DNA of 64,000 nucleotides, taken from contig OX392536.1 of the NCBI GenBank assembly GCA_947623455.1, positions 34,663,465 through 34,727,464 on the forward strand, given 5' to 3'. The stretch comes from Mimachlamys varia. Taxonomy: Eukaryota; Mollusca; Bivalvia; Pectinida; Pectinidae. Positions within the stretch are counted from its first letter, which is position 1. Every line of letters begins with the position of its first letter. Below the pieces are notes generated by a model. The model worked only from the letters and a program-made list of their open reading frames with translations, ran no database searches and was not told the origin of the DNA. This document shows positions 11,825-25,200 of the stretch, one piece after another. The position numbers and the translations under genes are program-made.

Positions 11825-12867
11825 GCATTAAAAATTTTCAGCGTGCATTTTAAAAGGTATTACGATCAGTTCCTGCTGATATGTGCATGCAATCAACGTG
11901 ACCATCAGTGAATACACACGCCGTTTTAGCGGTGTTATATGAAATAAAATATGAAAAAATTAAAACCTAATCATATCAAGTGCATGTTTTGAAGTCATTC
12001 CGCAAAATAATAACCTGTTAATCATGTTAGCGAGTCCGGCGGTTATTGATTTATGGTCGAGTGATCATAACCACGTGTGCCGCACACCTGTGGAACTCCC
12101 GACCCCCCTCACCACTAATTACGGCCCCCTGGGGCATACAACACCTTGGAATTATCAGTAGGGTCATAAATGAACTCCATACAACCTTGATATATAATAA
12201 GTGTCATATTCTTGAATAGAAGACTCTATACAAATAACAAGTCGTGATACGATTCATATAATTTAATATAATGACTACACAAGTCTATCAGTGCGGTCAC
12301 CGTTGTGACGTCACTTCCGGTCGTATGGCAAAATCGGGGATTTTCTGATTTGCGTTCAGGTGTGAAATTTAGAAAAATGGTCAAAACTTCGTAATTTTTA
12401 CAAAAAAAAAAAATTTCGTGTGAATTATCTCACTTACTATTTAGCAATCTTTCCATACACAAAAGATGGTTTTGCACTACAGTTACTCTTTAACAAAATC
12501 AAAGGCTGATTTAATAAGTATCAAAACATCAACGGTTATATCTAGTACATTGTAACTATGATTCAACATTGTTGGTGATGAAACGACACTTTTAATTGGA
12601 CAATAATCAAATTGGACAAAATACAAACAAAATCGAGATACGATTGAAGCTTTGCTTCTGGACAAACAAAAGGTCAATATTCAGCTTTGACATCTGCTAA
12701 AATCTCGTAAGGCTCACGATCCAAATTCTCCGCCAAATTCGCCATTGATATCGCTTGAACTAATGTATGTTAATTGTGTTGAAATTATGATATAGTGAAC
12801 AATATACTATAATTATATATTTCCGGCAATAGATTAACATTTTGATTGACTTAAACGATTTTTGTAT

Positions 12868-13120
12868 GGCGTTTGTGTGACCAGTGTGTCAAATTCATAA
12901 ACCAAAGTCAACTGAAAATGAAATTGAATTGGATTTAAAATCCAAAATTGGAACAAACGTCTTCCGCAAAAGTGCGATGTATCAGAAGTTACGTTCAACC
13001 ACCGCAGAAAACCTAACTCAATATATTACATTTGAAGGAAGAAACGTGAAGGACAATGTAGAGCAACTGCCCACACAGTCAGAAATGGTGAAAACAAGCA
13101 GCTTGCTATGTATCAAGTGA
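12868..13120 (+). CDS. Possible terminal exon, unrecognised
   Basis: After a plausible acceptor (gtgaccag) the frame reads CQIHKPKSTENEIELDLKSK, then KIGTNVFRKSAMYQKL ... MVKTSSLLCIK and TGA at 13118. It is charged, with no low complexity. No start codon, no matching upstream exon and no known family; possibly a retrocopy or relic. Confidence 0.25.
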
Positions 13121-13124
13121 CGAG

Positions 13125-13930
13125 CATTTTCATCCGCAAAGGACCAACATGACCTTAATAACTGTATTATCTAGATCACAGATGTGTTTGACCTTTGTAC
13201 TCGATACAAATGCCTATAACTAGTGATAAGGACACGAACACACACATTTGTTACATTTTACTTACTTATACTTATATATGTATAATCAACAAAGTTGATG
13301 TTTGAATATCATGGTGGAATATAAGTAACCCTGGTTTCGAAGTTTTTCGGAAAACTATTAACATGTACAGCATTTGTCAATTATTTCAGAACATTTCCAC
13401 ATCCTCATCATTTATTCAGATATGATACGCGATATGCGTTTTTTTTCTTAAATGGTAGAGTTACATTAAGAAGGCTCGACCCTTTCGCAATTAACCGCTA
13501 GATTTCCTTAAAACTTTCATATGTTGATTATGCTACCAGGTAGAGATTTTGATTACCCATTTTCAAATACCAGGTACACAAATAGGAAGCTACGTCACCA
13601 CAAAACGAGAATCAAAACTTGTGTATTACGTAGGGTCGAGCGTCTGTAACTATATTATAACTATTATTAATCACGATTACAGAAAAAAACTGTTATGTCC
13701 GCCTCAAACTTGGTTAATATTTATTAAGTACATGCATTTATATTAAAATACAACGTATATACTTATATACATTTCCTACGTCATTTGTGTTTCCGTGTTT
13801 CTTATATATACACTATATATTATATGTATATATAACTTACTGTATACATGTTTTTTTGACCAATCAGAACGCTGCTTACAAAAATCAAAAGCTGCCACTG
13901 TAGATTTTTCTATAGAAATGTAATAAACAG
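13125..13930. other. Intergenic, nothing recognised
   Basis: AT-rich, with short (ta)n runs near 13740-13850; no supported gene. Confidence 0.4.
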
Positions 13931-13932
13931 AA

Positions 13933-14084
13933 TATCTAACAGTATCTTCAGTAATACCAAATATATTTCACTCGTGTGGCTAATATTTTGATATTTTTCA
14001 CTCTTGTTGCGCAATCGTGAAAAATATCAAAATATTAACCCCACTCGTGAAATATATGTGGTATTACTGAAGATACTGTTAGAT
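13933..14084. repeat. Foldback element, ~152 bp
   Basis: atctaacagtatcttcagta on the left pairs with tactgaagatactgttagat on the right, with inner arms ttcactcgtg / cactcgtgaa. Similar in plan, not in outer arms, to the hairpin at 49635-49782; both hold cactcgtgaaatata-type inner sequence. Confidence 0.75.
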
Positions 14085-14572
14085 AATCTCTATATATGTG
14101 AATGCACTGCTTTATCGATTAGTATGTTGAAAATGTATTTAGGAGAGGACATAACGAGTTGTGAGAAGTTACGTCCAACCATAGTAACATTTATCCTTTG
14201 TCAATAAAATATGTTTTAACTGAACTATTATTCAAAATTAAGATTTACACAGCCATGGTAAGAGCGTAACAACAAACATGTACAGGAAAGGGTTGACATT
14301 ATATAGATATAGACATATGTGCCATTTACACCATTTATGATATATCGCTTTATATAAAAAAAATATTACTTTTACACGTCTATACAGTTTTACCCTGTAT
14401 TAGAACTTAGAAGAGATAAATACCCTTTCTATCATAAGGTGTTTACACATAAAATAGGACATTGAACTTGCTGAACCTATCAGCAATGGACCCATGACAG
14501 ATCAATGGCGGTGTTACATTTACTTTGATGATACTTCACTGTCCACGATACAGAGATATATTTAAAGTAGTG

Positions 14573-14660
14573 GAGGAATGGAGTCACCTGCTCGACCACG
14601 TGGGCTTGGTCCGAGTACTCCGTATTCCTCCCACAGTAAGACCTGACGCTCTAAAATCCG
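14573..14660 (+). repeat. SINE 3'-domain fragment
   Basis: ccgagtactccgtattcctc with flanking gaccacgtgggc resembles the conserved 3' domain (ggtactccggtttcctcc) of tRNA-derived SINEs such as that at 26049-26206. Fragment only. Confidence 0.4.
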
Positions 14661-14994
14661 TACCCGGTAAACAAAACTATAAACCGAACAAGAGTGATTA
14701 ATATAAGTTGGATAACTTGTTTCATAATTGTTGTAAAATAAATAAAGTTTATATTCTCATAAGTAGTAGAGGATATGTACTAGCACTCTTTGGTTTGTTA
14801 TTCAAGCTGCGGACAGTGATACATTGTAAAAGGAGAGTTGTGTTAAGGTTGTCGACAGCAGGGCAATAAGTAAAGCAAGGCCATGATAAAGAAACAAAGC
14901 ATGACTCAATCACATAACAATAGAAAACATTCTTCTATGATGAATTCCTAATGGTTATGGCATTACAATAGGAAAGCGGTATCCGGAAAGGTTA

Positions 14995-16145
14995 CATAGA
15001 CACTGTTAGATCGGTACAGCTGTATCCTCTACTGAGAGTCGTGACGATAAGGAAGGTCACATAGACACTGTTAGATTGGTACAGATGTATCCTCTACTGA
15101 GAGTCGTGACGGTAAGGAAGGTTACATAGATACTGTTAGATTGGTACAGATGTATCCTCTACTGAGAGTCGTGACTATAAGGAAGGTTACATAGACACTG
15201 TCAGATCGGTACAACTGTATCCTCTACTGAGAGTCGTGACGGTAAGGAAGGTTACATAGACACTGTTAGATTGGTACAGATGTATCCTCTACTGAGAGTC
15301 GTGACTATAACATAGACACTGTTAGATAGTTACAGCTGTATCCTCTACTGAGAGTCGTGACTATAACATAGACATTGTTAGATCGGTACAGCTGTATCCT
15401 CTACTGAGAGTCGTGACTATAACATAGACATTGTTAGATCGGTACAGCTGTATCCTCTACTGAGAGTCGTGACTATAACATAGACATTGTTAGATCGGTA
15501 CAGCTGTATCAGCTACTGAGAGTCGTGACTATAACATAGACACTGTTAGATCGGTACAGCTGTATCCTCTACTGAGAGTCGTGACTATAACATAGACACT
15601 GTTATATCGGTACAACTGTATCCTCTACTGAGAGTCGTGACGATTACATAGACAATGTTAGATCTGTACAGCTGTTTCCTCTACTGAGAGTCGTGACGAT
15701 TAGGAAGGTTACATAGACACTGTTAGATCGGTACATGCACAGCTGTATCCTCTACTGAGAGTCGTGACGATTAGGAAGGTTACATAGACACTGTTAGATC
15801 GGTACAGCTGTATCCTCTACTGAGAGTCGTGACGATTACATAGACACTGTTAGATCGGTACAGCTGTATCCTCTACTGAGAGTCGTGACTATAACATAGA
15901 CATTGTTAGATCGGTACAGCTGTATCCTCTACTGAGAGTCGTGACTATAACATAGACACTGTCAGATCGGTACAGCTGTATCCTCTACTGAGAGTCGTTA
16001 CGATAAGGAAGGTTACATAGACACTGTTAGATCAGTACAGCTGTATCCTCTACTGAGAGTCGTTACGATAAGGAAGGTTACATAGACACTGTTAGATCGG
16101 TACAGCTGTATCCTCTACTGAGAGAGTCTTGACGATTAGGAAGAT
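14995..16145. repeat. ~55-68-bp minisatellite containing the SH3BP2-like stop codon
   Basis: About 19 units built on 'acatagacactgttagatcg', 'gtacagctgtatcctctact' and 'gagagtcgtgacgat'; long units add aaggaaggtt, short ones lack it. The unit nearest the gene (16078-16140) is coding sequence on the minus strand (RQDSLSRGYSCTDLTVSM stop) and has a two-base insertion (gagagagtcttg) relative to the others. The rest would lie in the 3' UTR or just beyond. Confidence 0.9.
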
Positions 16146-16221
16146 CCGCCTTGCTGTAGTGTTGTAGAAGGAGTTCTAACGTTCTGAAGAAAGTTTTGTG
16201 GTCGATACTGAATTGCCCATC
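16078..16221 (-). CDS. SH3BP2: SH3BP2-like last exon 12 (SH2 C-terminal half, stop)
   Basis: Acceptor ataattacag; phase 0; TAA at 16080-16078. Encodes DGQFSIDHKTFFRTLELLLQ, HYSKADLP, then a tail RQDSLSRGYSCTDLTVSM. It aligns with human [26 protein letters not shown]...RHPYGYT. The last ~20 codons and the stop lie inside the first unit of the tandem array at 14995-16145, so the protein's C-terminus is made of minisatellite unit sequence. Which came first, exon or repeat, is inference; see findings. Confidence 0.84.
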   Translation of the reverse strand, partial: DGQFSIDHKTFFRTLELLLQHYSKADLPNRQDSLSRGYSCTDLTVSM

Positions 16222-19200
16222 CTGTAATTATAAAAGCTCAAATATAAGTACATGTGCTAGTCGCAACACACAAGGATGATGTCAAACCTCAAATATAACT
16301 AGTGGCAACACACAAGGGTGATGTCAAACCTCAAATATAACTAGTGGCAACACACAAGGGTGATGTCAAACCTCGAATACAACTAGTGGCAACACACAAG
16401 GGTGATGTCAAACCTCGAATACGACTAGTGGCAACACACAAGGATGATGTCAAACCTCGAATACAACTAGTGGCAACACACAAGGATGAATCCAGACCTA
16501 AAATATAACTAGTGGCAACACACAAGGGTGATGTCAAACCTCGAATACGACAAGTGGCAACACACAAGGATGATGTCAAACCTCGAGTACGACTAGTGGC
16601 AACACACAAGGGTGATGTCAAACCTCGAATACGACTAGTGGCAACACACAAGGATGATGTCAAACCTCGAATACGACTAGTGGCAACACACAAGGATGAT
16701 GTCAAACCTCGAGTACGACTAGTGGCAACACACAAGGGTGATGTCAAACCTCGAATACAACTAGTGGCAACACACAAGGGTGATGTCAAACCTCGAATAC
16801 GACTAGTGGCATTACACAAGGATGAATCCAGACCTAAAATAAAACTAGTGGCAACACACAAGGATGAATCCAGACCTAAAATAAAACTAGTGGCAACACA
16901 CAAGGATGAATCAAGACCTAAAATATAACTAGTGGCAACACACAAGGATGAATCCAGACCTAAAATATAACTAGTGGCAACACACAAGGATGAATCCAGA
17001 CCTAAAATATAGCTATTGGCAACACACACAAGGATGAATCCAGACCTAAAATAAAACTAGTGGCAACACACAAGGATGAATCCAGACCTAAAATATAGCT
17101 ATTGGCAACACACAAGGATGAATCCAGACCTAAAATATAGCTATTGGCAACACACAAGGATGAATCCAGACCTAAAATATAGCTAGTGGCAACACACAAG
17201 GATGAATCCAGACCTAAAATACAACTAGTGGCAACACACAAGGATGAATCCAGACCTAAAATATAACTAGTGGCAACAAACAAGGATGATGTCAAACCTC
17301 GAATACAACTAGTGGCAACACACAAGGGTGATGTCAAACCTCCAATACGACTAGTGGCAACACACAAGGATGAATCCAGACCTAAAATAAAACTAGTGGC
17401 AACACACAAGGATGAATCCAGACCTAAAATATAGCTAGTGGCAACACACAAGGATGAATCCAAACCTAAAATACAACTAGTGGCATTACACAAGGATGAA
17501 TCCAGACCTAAAATAAAACTAGTGGCAACACACAAGGATGAATCCAGACCTTAAATATAGCTAGTGGCAACACACAAGGATGAATCCAGACCTAAAATAT
17601 AGCTAGTGGCAACACACAAGGATGAATCCAGACCTAAAATATAGCTAGTGGCAACACACAAGGATGAATCCAGACCTAAAATACAACTAGTGGCAACACA
17701 CAAGGATGAATCCAGACCTAAAATATAGCTAGTGGCAACACACAAGGATGAATCCAGACCTAAAATATAGCTAGTGGCAACACACAAGGATGAATCCAGA
17801 CCTAAAATACAACTAGTGGCAACACACAAGGGTGAATCCAGACCTAAAATACAACTAGTGGCAACACACAAGGATGAATCCAGACCTAAAATACAACTAG
17901 TGGCAACACACAAGGATGAATCCAGACCTAAAATACAACTAGTGGCAACACACAAGGATGAATCCAGACCTAAAATATAACTAGTGGCAACACACAAGGG
18001 TGATGTCAAACCTAGAATACAACTAGTGGCAACACACAAGGGTGATGTCAAACCTCAAATACAACTAGTGGCATTACACAAGGATGAATCCAGACCTAAA
18101 ATATAGCTATTGGCAACACACAAGGATGAAGCCAGACCTCAACTATATTATTTACACATGTACTAGTACAATGTTTATCAAAGTGACTACACACAGGAAA
18201 CGAGTTTTATGGCCTTTGTAGGCTCTTGTATGTTTCTCAGTTCCTATTGAATTTTTATTCATCATATTTTTGTAAAAACAAAACTCATATTTACAAAATC
18301 TACATGCGTCAAACTGAAACATAATTTAACAACTACAGTAACAGTGGAAACACCGAAACAAGTACTTTTCAAAATTTTGGAAAACATTTACACAAATTCT
18401 GAAAAGTTACTCTAGGAAGTCCATTAAAAATGTCCACCGTGTACATTTTATATAATTTTTCGCCAGAAACGCCACAAAGTATGGTAGATACGGGACCATT
18501 GTTTTTATTCTGTAACAGCACATTTAAGACAAACAGGCCAATAACTCTTCATCATAATACCCCATGTACAACTACATTATTATAAAGGTAAACTGTATAC
18601 GTTTCTTATAGCTGTTTTAATGTTTAACAACATACTGCACATAGAATCAAGACAGAGTAATTTGGGAAGTATGCATCACAATATAATTATATATAGTGAG
18701 GGCAATTAGGCTAATGGGATTAAAAGTTGAAACTTTACATCACAAAACAATATTTTTAAAGTTTACCTTTCGGAAAATCCTGAATTCTTTCATGCCGTCA
18801 ACTGTTTGAACTGACAATACCTAAATAAAATACACATTCGTGTGAATGAAAAACTAAAAAAGCAGATAAACATAGTTAACGTTACAAAGTATAAGCTTAA
18901 GCTCACAAAGTTGATTTTGTATCACTTATTCCATCATCCGTACAATTTTGATTTCTTTTATTGAACAAACCTGGGGCTTTTTTGTTTTTAATATATATTT
19001 AGCAAATGAGTTTAACATAAAATGTTAAGTACGAAGTGGTACATGTGCTAGTATCTTGATATATGATATTGGAATCATATTCTTCACTATTTCTAGAGAT
19101 TTAAACGAAAAGTTGATTAGTTAAATAAGAGTTATATATAAAAAAAAAAGGACAATATATTTACTAACATCATACTCACATCAACAACATAATCATACTC

Positions 19201-22200
19201 AGTAGTGTATTCTGTAAGAATAAAATACCATGTGTGGCGTTGTAGAAATTATCTGTTCATACTGTTGTTTATTATCAATGATCCACAAGTTATGCTTACC
19301 TCATTATCATTTGTCCGTGATTGCCTGACTAAGTATGTCCCTGCAGTTTTTTCTCTTAGAATACTGAAACATTATAAGGATTTTATTTTAAATCCATCAA
19401 TATACATTTAGAATTTAGCAAGTTACGCTATCTTCACTTATCAAGCGATTTTTATTGTATTAAACAACAACTGACGATAAGCATGCATCTGATTCAGTGG
19501 TCGAGAAATCGCCATATTATTGGAATCCAAAATGGATCTTCATTTACTGAGAAACACCGAACGAATTCGTGTAGTTATGATTTGCTAATTAAACATATTT
19601 TTCGGGGTTATTTTTCATTAATATCTATTTTACGAAGGACAAACCTCATAATGTAAGCAATAAACAGCGAATCAATACTACATGCGTTACAATATAATAT
19701 GCCTTGCTCTCACTTTTATCATTATTTCTGGTTGCAAAGAACAAACAAACGTCTGGAAGATGACGTAACACACACATGTGCTGCAACTTTTAAATTTAAT
19801 AATAGATACAGCATGCCGAAAACATGAATAAAACTGCATCATACAGATGTTTCGTCCTCCTAGGACTCGTCAGTGATGCTAGGGGTCAAAAGGTGGGAAA
19901 CCAAAATTTAATGTAGACGTAGAAGTGCCACGTGCGTAATACCCCTTTTAAAACTCAACTTTTCAAAGTATTCCAAGTACACACATATTGTTCTGATAAA
20001 TGAAAACACAAATATGGTTATAGTTTGTACGACCAGAAGTGGTCATTTAACCGAAAACGCGTATTTAGAATTTATTGGCTGACTTCAACTGAAATAACTC
20101 CAGCTACTTACTTCTGAACTTCTTCACGATCTGAACTCTTGAATTCAAAGTCATCCCTGGATATATGTCGCTTCTGCAAAATACAACAATACATAATATA
20201 CATGAAATGATTGCATTCACCGTGTTTGTAAACTTGGCATTTGAATCGAACGTGCCGTAAACCACATTGATCTTGGTACATTTTATGTATACAACAATGT
20301 TCACAGACAATAATGACGTATACCACACAATGACCTCGGTGTACGTTTTGTATAACACATAGCTTTCGTATTTTCTGATTTTTGTATCCCCATGTCTAAT
20401 TTTTAAAAGATGGAAACTTTACTTCAATGTTTTTTGTTTTTGTTGTTGTTGTTGTTGTTGTTGTTTTGTTGTTGTTGTTTTTTTGTTGTTGTTTTTTAGG
20501 AGTACCAGTAACCCTTTCTTTGATCAACACTTCTCGCACATCTACATGTATATTTCACGACGCATAACCAGGTAAACCATCAGAAACTTCAGTCATCTGG
20601 AACTCGGGGAAATCCTCGGGAGCAAACAGACGTTGTGATTGCTACATGCAAAAGGCACCTGCATCTCAGATGTGAGACCCTATAACGAAGTTAAGCATTG
20701 TCGTTAGGAATATCAATGTGTTACTTACGAGTACTGGTTTTTCTGCTGGTACAGGTTTTGCGGGCTTTGGTTTCCGCATCGGTGGCTTTTCATTCTTCTT
20801 AGCTGGTTCTGGTTTAGGAATGTCTGTTGTTGAATAAAACAATATATCGAGTTTCAGATAAATCAATAACAGTTCCTTACTAGTCCAAATTTGGAAAGTC
20901 AGCCGACATAAATTTCACCTTTTCATTTTACGGCAATTACTGGAAGACATTTTTTCTACCTTATCACGCTTATCAAGGTCCAAAACCTTCAGAGAATTAT
21001 CGAGACCCTTATCTGAACTATAATACTAAATTAACAATGGGCTACATAATACACTTCAACATCAAAAATCGAGTACCTTAATATGATACAACACCAACAC
21101 TCGAGTACCTAAATATGATACAACACCAACACTCGAGTACCAAAATATGATACAACATTAACATTCGAATACTAAAATATGATACAACATCAACACTCGA
21201 GTACCTAAATATGATACAACACCAACACTCGCGTACCAAAATATGATACAACACCAACACTCGAGTACCAAAATATGATACAACATCACCACTCGAGTAT
21301 CTAAATATGATACAACATCAACACTCGAGTACCTAAATATGATACAACATCAACACTCGAGTACCAAAATATGATACAACATCAACACTCGAGTACCTAA
21401 ATATGATACAACATCAACACTCGAGTACCTAGATATGATACAACATCAACACTCGAGTACCTAAATATGATACAACATCAACACTCGAGTACCAAAATAT
21501 GATACAACATCAACACTCGAGTCCCTAAATATGATACAACATCAATATTCGAGTACCTAAATATGATACAACATCAATATTCGAGTACCTAAATATGATA
21601 CAACATCAATATTCGAGTACCTAAATATGATACAACATCAATATTCGAGTACCTAAATATGATACAACATCAATATTCGAGTACCTAAATATGATACAAC
21701 ATCAATATTCGAGTACCTAAATATGATACAACATCAACACTCGAGTACCTAAATATGATACAACATCAATATTCGAGTACCTAAATATGATACAACATCA
21801 ATAATCGAGTACCTTATTATGATACAACATCAACACTCGAGTACCAAAATATGATACAACACCAACACTCGAGTACCTAAATATGATACAACATCAACAC
21901 TCGAGTACCTAAATATGATACAACATCAACAATCGAGTACCTAAATATGATACAACACCAACACTCGAGTACCTTAATATGATACAACATCAACACCCGA
22001 GAACCTTAATATGATACAACATCAACACTCGAGTACCTATATATGATACAACATCAACACTCGAGTACCTAAATATGATACAACATCCACACTCGAGTAC
22101 CTAAATATGATACAACATAAACACCCGAGTACCTAAATATGATACAACATCAACACTCAAGTACCTAAATATGATACAACATCAACACGCGAATACCTTA

Positions 22201-25200
22201 ATATGATACAACATCAACACTCGAGTACCTAAATATGATACAACATCAACACTCGAGTACCTAAATATGATACAACATTAACACTCGAGTACCTATATAT
22301 GATACAACATCAACACTCGAGTACCTAAATATGATACAACATCCACACTCAAGTACCTTAATATGATTCAGCATCAACACTCGAGTACCTAAATATGATA
22401 CAACATTAACACTCGAATACCTAAATATGATACAACATCATAACTCGATTACTTACATATGATACAACATCAACACTAAAGTACCTTAAAATGATACAAC
22501 ATCAACACTCGAGTACCTAAATATGATACAACATCAACACTTGAGTACCTAAATATCATACAACATCAGCACTCGAGTATCTAAATATGATACAACATCA
22601 ACACTCGAGTATCTAAATATGATACAACATCAACACCCGAGTACCTAAATATGATACAACATCAACACTCGAGTACCTTAATATGATACAACATCAACAC
22701 TCGAGTATCTAAATATGATACAACATCAACACCCGAGTACCTAAATATGATACAACATCAACACTCGAGTACCTAAATATGATATAACATCAATACTCGA
22801 GTACCTAAATATGATACAACATCAACACTCGAGTACCTAAATATCATACAACATCAGCACTCGAGTATCTAAATATGATACAACATCAACACTCGAGTAT
22901 CTAAATATGATACAACATCAACACCCGAGTACCTAAATATGATACAACATCAACACTCGAGTACCTTAATATGATACAACATCAACACTCGAGTATCTAA
23001 ATATGATACAACATCAACACCCGAGTACCTAAATATGATACAACATCAACACTCGAGTACCTAAATATGATACAACATCACCACTCGAGTATCTAAATAT
23101 GATACAACATCAACACCCGAGTACCTAAATATGATACAACATCAACACTCGAGTACCAAATATGATACAACATCAACACTCGAGTACCTAAATATGATAC
23201 ACCATCAACACTCGAGTACCTTAATATGATACAACATCACACTCGAGTACCTGAATATGTTACACCATCAACACTCGAGTAACAAAATATGATACAATAT
23301 CAACACTCGAGTACCTTAATATGATACAGCACCAACACTCGACTACCTATATATGATACAACATCAACACTTGAGTACCTATATATGATACAACATCAAC
23401 ACTCGAGTACCTTAATATGATACAACACCAACACTCGAGTACCTTAATATGATACAACATCAACACTCGAGTACATAAATATGATACAACACCAACACTC
23501 GAGTACCAGAATATGATACAACATCAACACCCGAGTACCAAACTATATTTACATTTGCTCTGCAATTTTCCTTTAACACAGTTGCTGTCATACAAAATAT
23601 GATACATCAACACTCGAGTACCGACTACTAAACTATGAAACACCATCAACACCCGAGTCACAAAAATGATACATATATGGCATCAACGCTTGACTACAAA
23701 AAACAAATTCAACAGCAACACTCGTGTACCAAAATATATAAGGATTGTACCTCACTTTGATTGCGTATACAGTAGTATGCACGCAGTTGGCAACGAATAC
23801 ATTCTATTGTGCGCGTTAGCGCTCCATAGTAAATATGTTCGTTGTCAACTGCGGTCAACTGTATGAGCAGTGAAAATGGGGTACAATCCTTATACTTACA
23901 TCATTATTTATTTTTAAGTGCTATACGAAGAAAAGCACACTCGAAACGGGTTGCTAAGATGGTAACTACGATGGCTCTAGTTGCTAAGATAACATAGTCC
24001 CATCGAATTTCATCAATATATTGGTAAGTTTAGAAAATACACAATGAACAACAGTATTTCTCTTCATCACATCATTTTTAAATTTTGTATTGAATAATAT
24101 TACTAGCATTTCGAATTTATTTCTTTATTTACAACGGTCGTTATGTACACGCATTGACACAGTGATCTGGTTGTGACGCGGTCCGACGTCGGACGTCACA
24201 ACTGCAGGGAGCCGCCATGTTTGCGTCAAAGAATTTCGAATGTGCATCATTGGAATCAAACTTTTGCCAGAAACAGATTATTGTATAATCAGACAGAATG
24301 GATTCCATATATGTTCAATGATTCAAAATCTTGAAGGAACCGGGCAATGACCGTCAGCGAATGGTTATTCTTTTGAAGCGGGAACGACGCCATATTTGAA
24401 GAAATATCAATCCGCCGAGCCTTTTTCATTGCGTATACGGTAATTTATTTGCAGTCATAGTTTACTAAGTTCAAGAAGGGAGAGGTGTAAATATGATATA
24501 GTAATAACGCTTCACTTCATAAAAAAACTTCAACATCAACACTCGAGTACCAAATATGATATAGTATCATCGCTCGAATACATCAAATACTTTAACAGCA
24601 ACACTCGAATACCAAAATATGATACATATTCTGTAGTATCAACGCTCGATTACATACAATACTTCAACATCAACACTCGAGTACCAATATATACACCATC
24701 AAACATTGGATGCATAAAAGTTACACAAAGAGTGGTTGTTGGATATGGAATTTATTCGAGCTCGAGTTTAATATTTTTCAAAGTTACAAAAGACACGAGC
24801 TTTAGCGAGAGTGAAATAAATTCCATATCCAATAAGCACGAGTCGTGTGACCTGTTTCTACCACAATACTATTAAGTCGCAGTGGCAGTGTTGTTTTCTG
24901 TGAACCGCAGATGATATTTGCGCGAAAACACATCATCTCGTATACATGTATATTCCCGCTAAATTGTGACGACGTCAACAATCGATGACGACGTCAACAA
25001 TCAGCACTTTGCATTGACCCACGTGATTTCCGGTCAAAGTTCAACTTCTCAACCAATCAAAAGTCCGGAAGGTCATATTCCACTAGTGGTATATAACACA
25101 TATTTATCCAATAGTCAGCACGTTTATACAATGGTCTGAGAGTGGAATAACACAGGGTATTGTGGCAGAAAAAGGATACCTAAACATCAAACACTCGAGG

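Noticed and set aside
16331..18051. Long open frames (up to 232 codons) over the 42-bp array on both strands
   Set aside because: Unit length is a multiple of three and the unit lacks stops; repeats explain them, and the region lies in an intron.
18430..18560. Possible alternative last SH2 exon on the minus strand
   Set aside because: Its translation does not fit the SH2 C-terminal half, whereas 16078-16221 does and is in phase.
20104..20358. Minus frame giving SDIYPGMTLNSRVQIVKKF in exon 9
   Set aside because: Out of phase with exons 8 and 10; the phase-consistent frame gives the SH2 entry sequence.
21052..23560. CRISPR-like regular repeats
   Set aside because: Units are contiguous with no unique spacers, in a eukaryotic intron.
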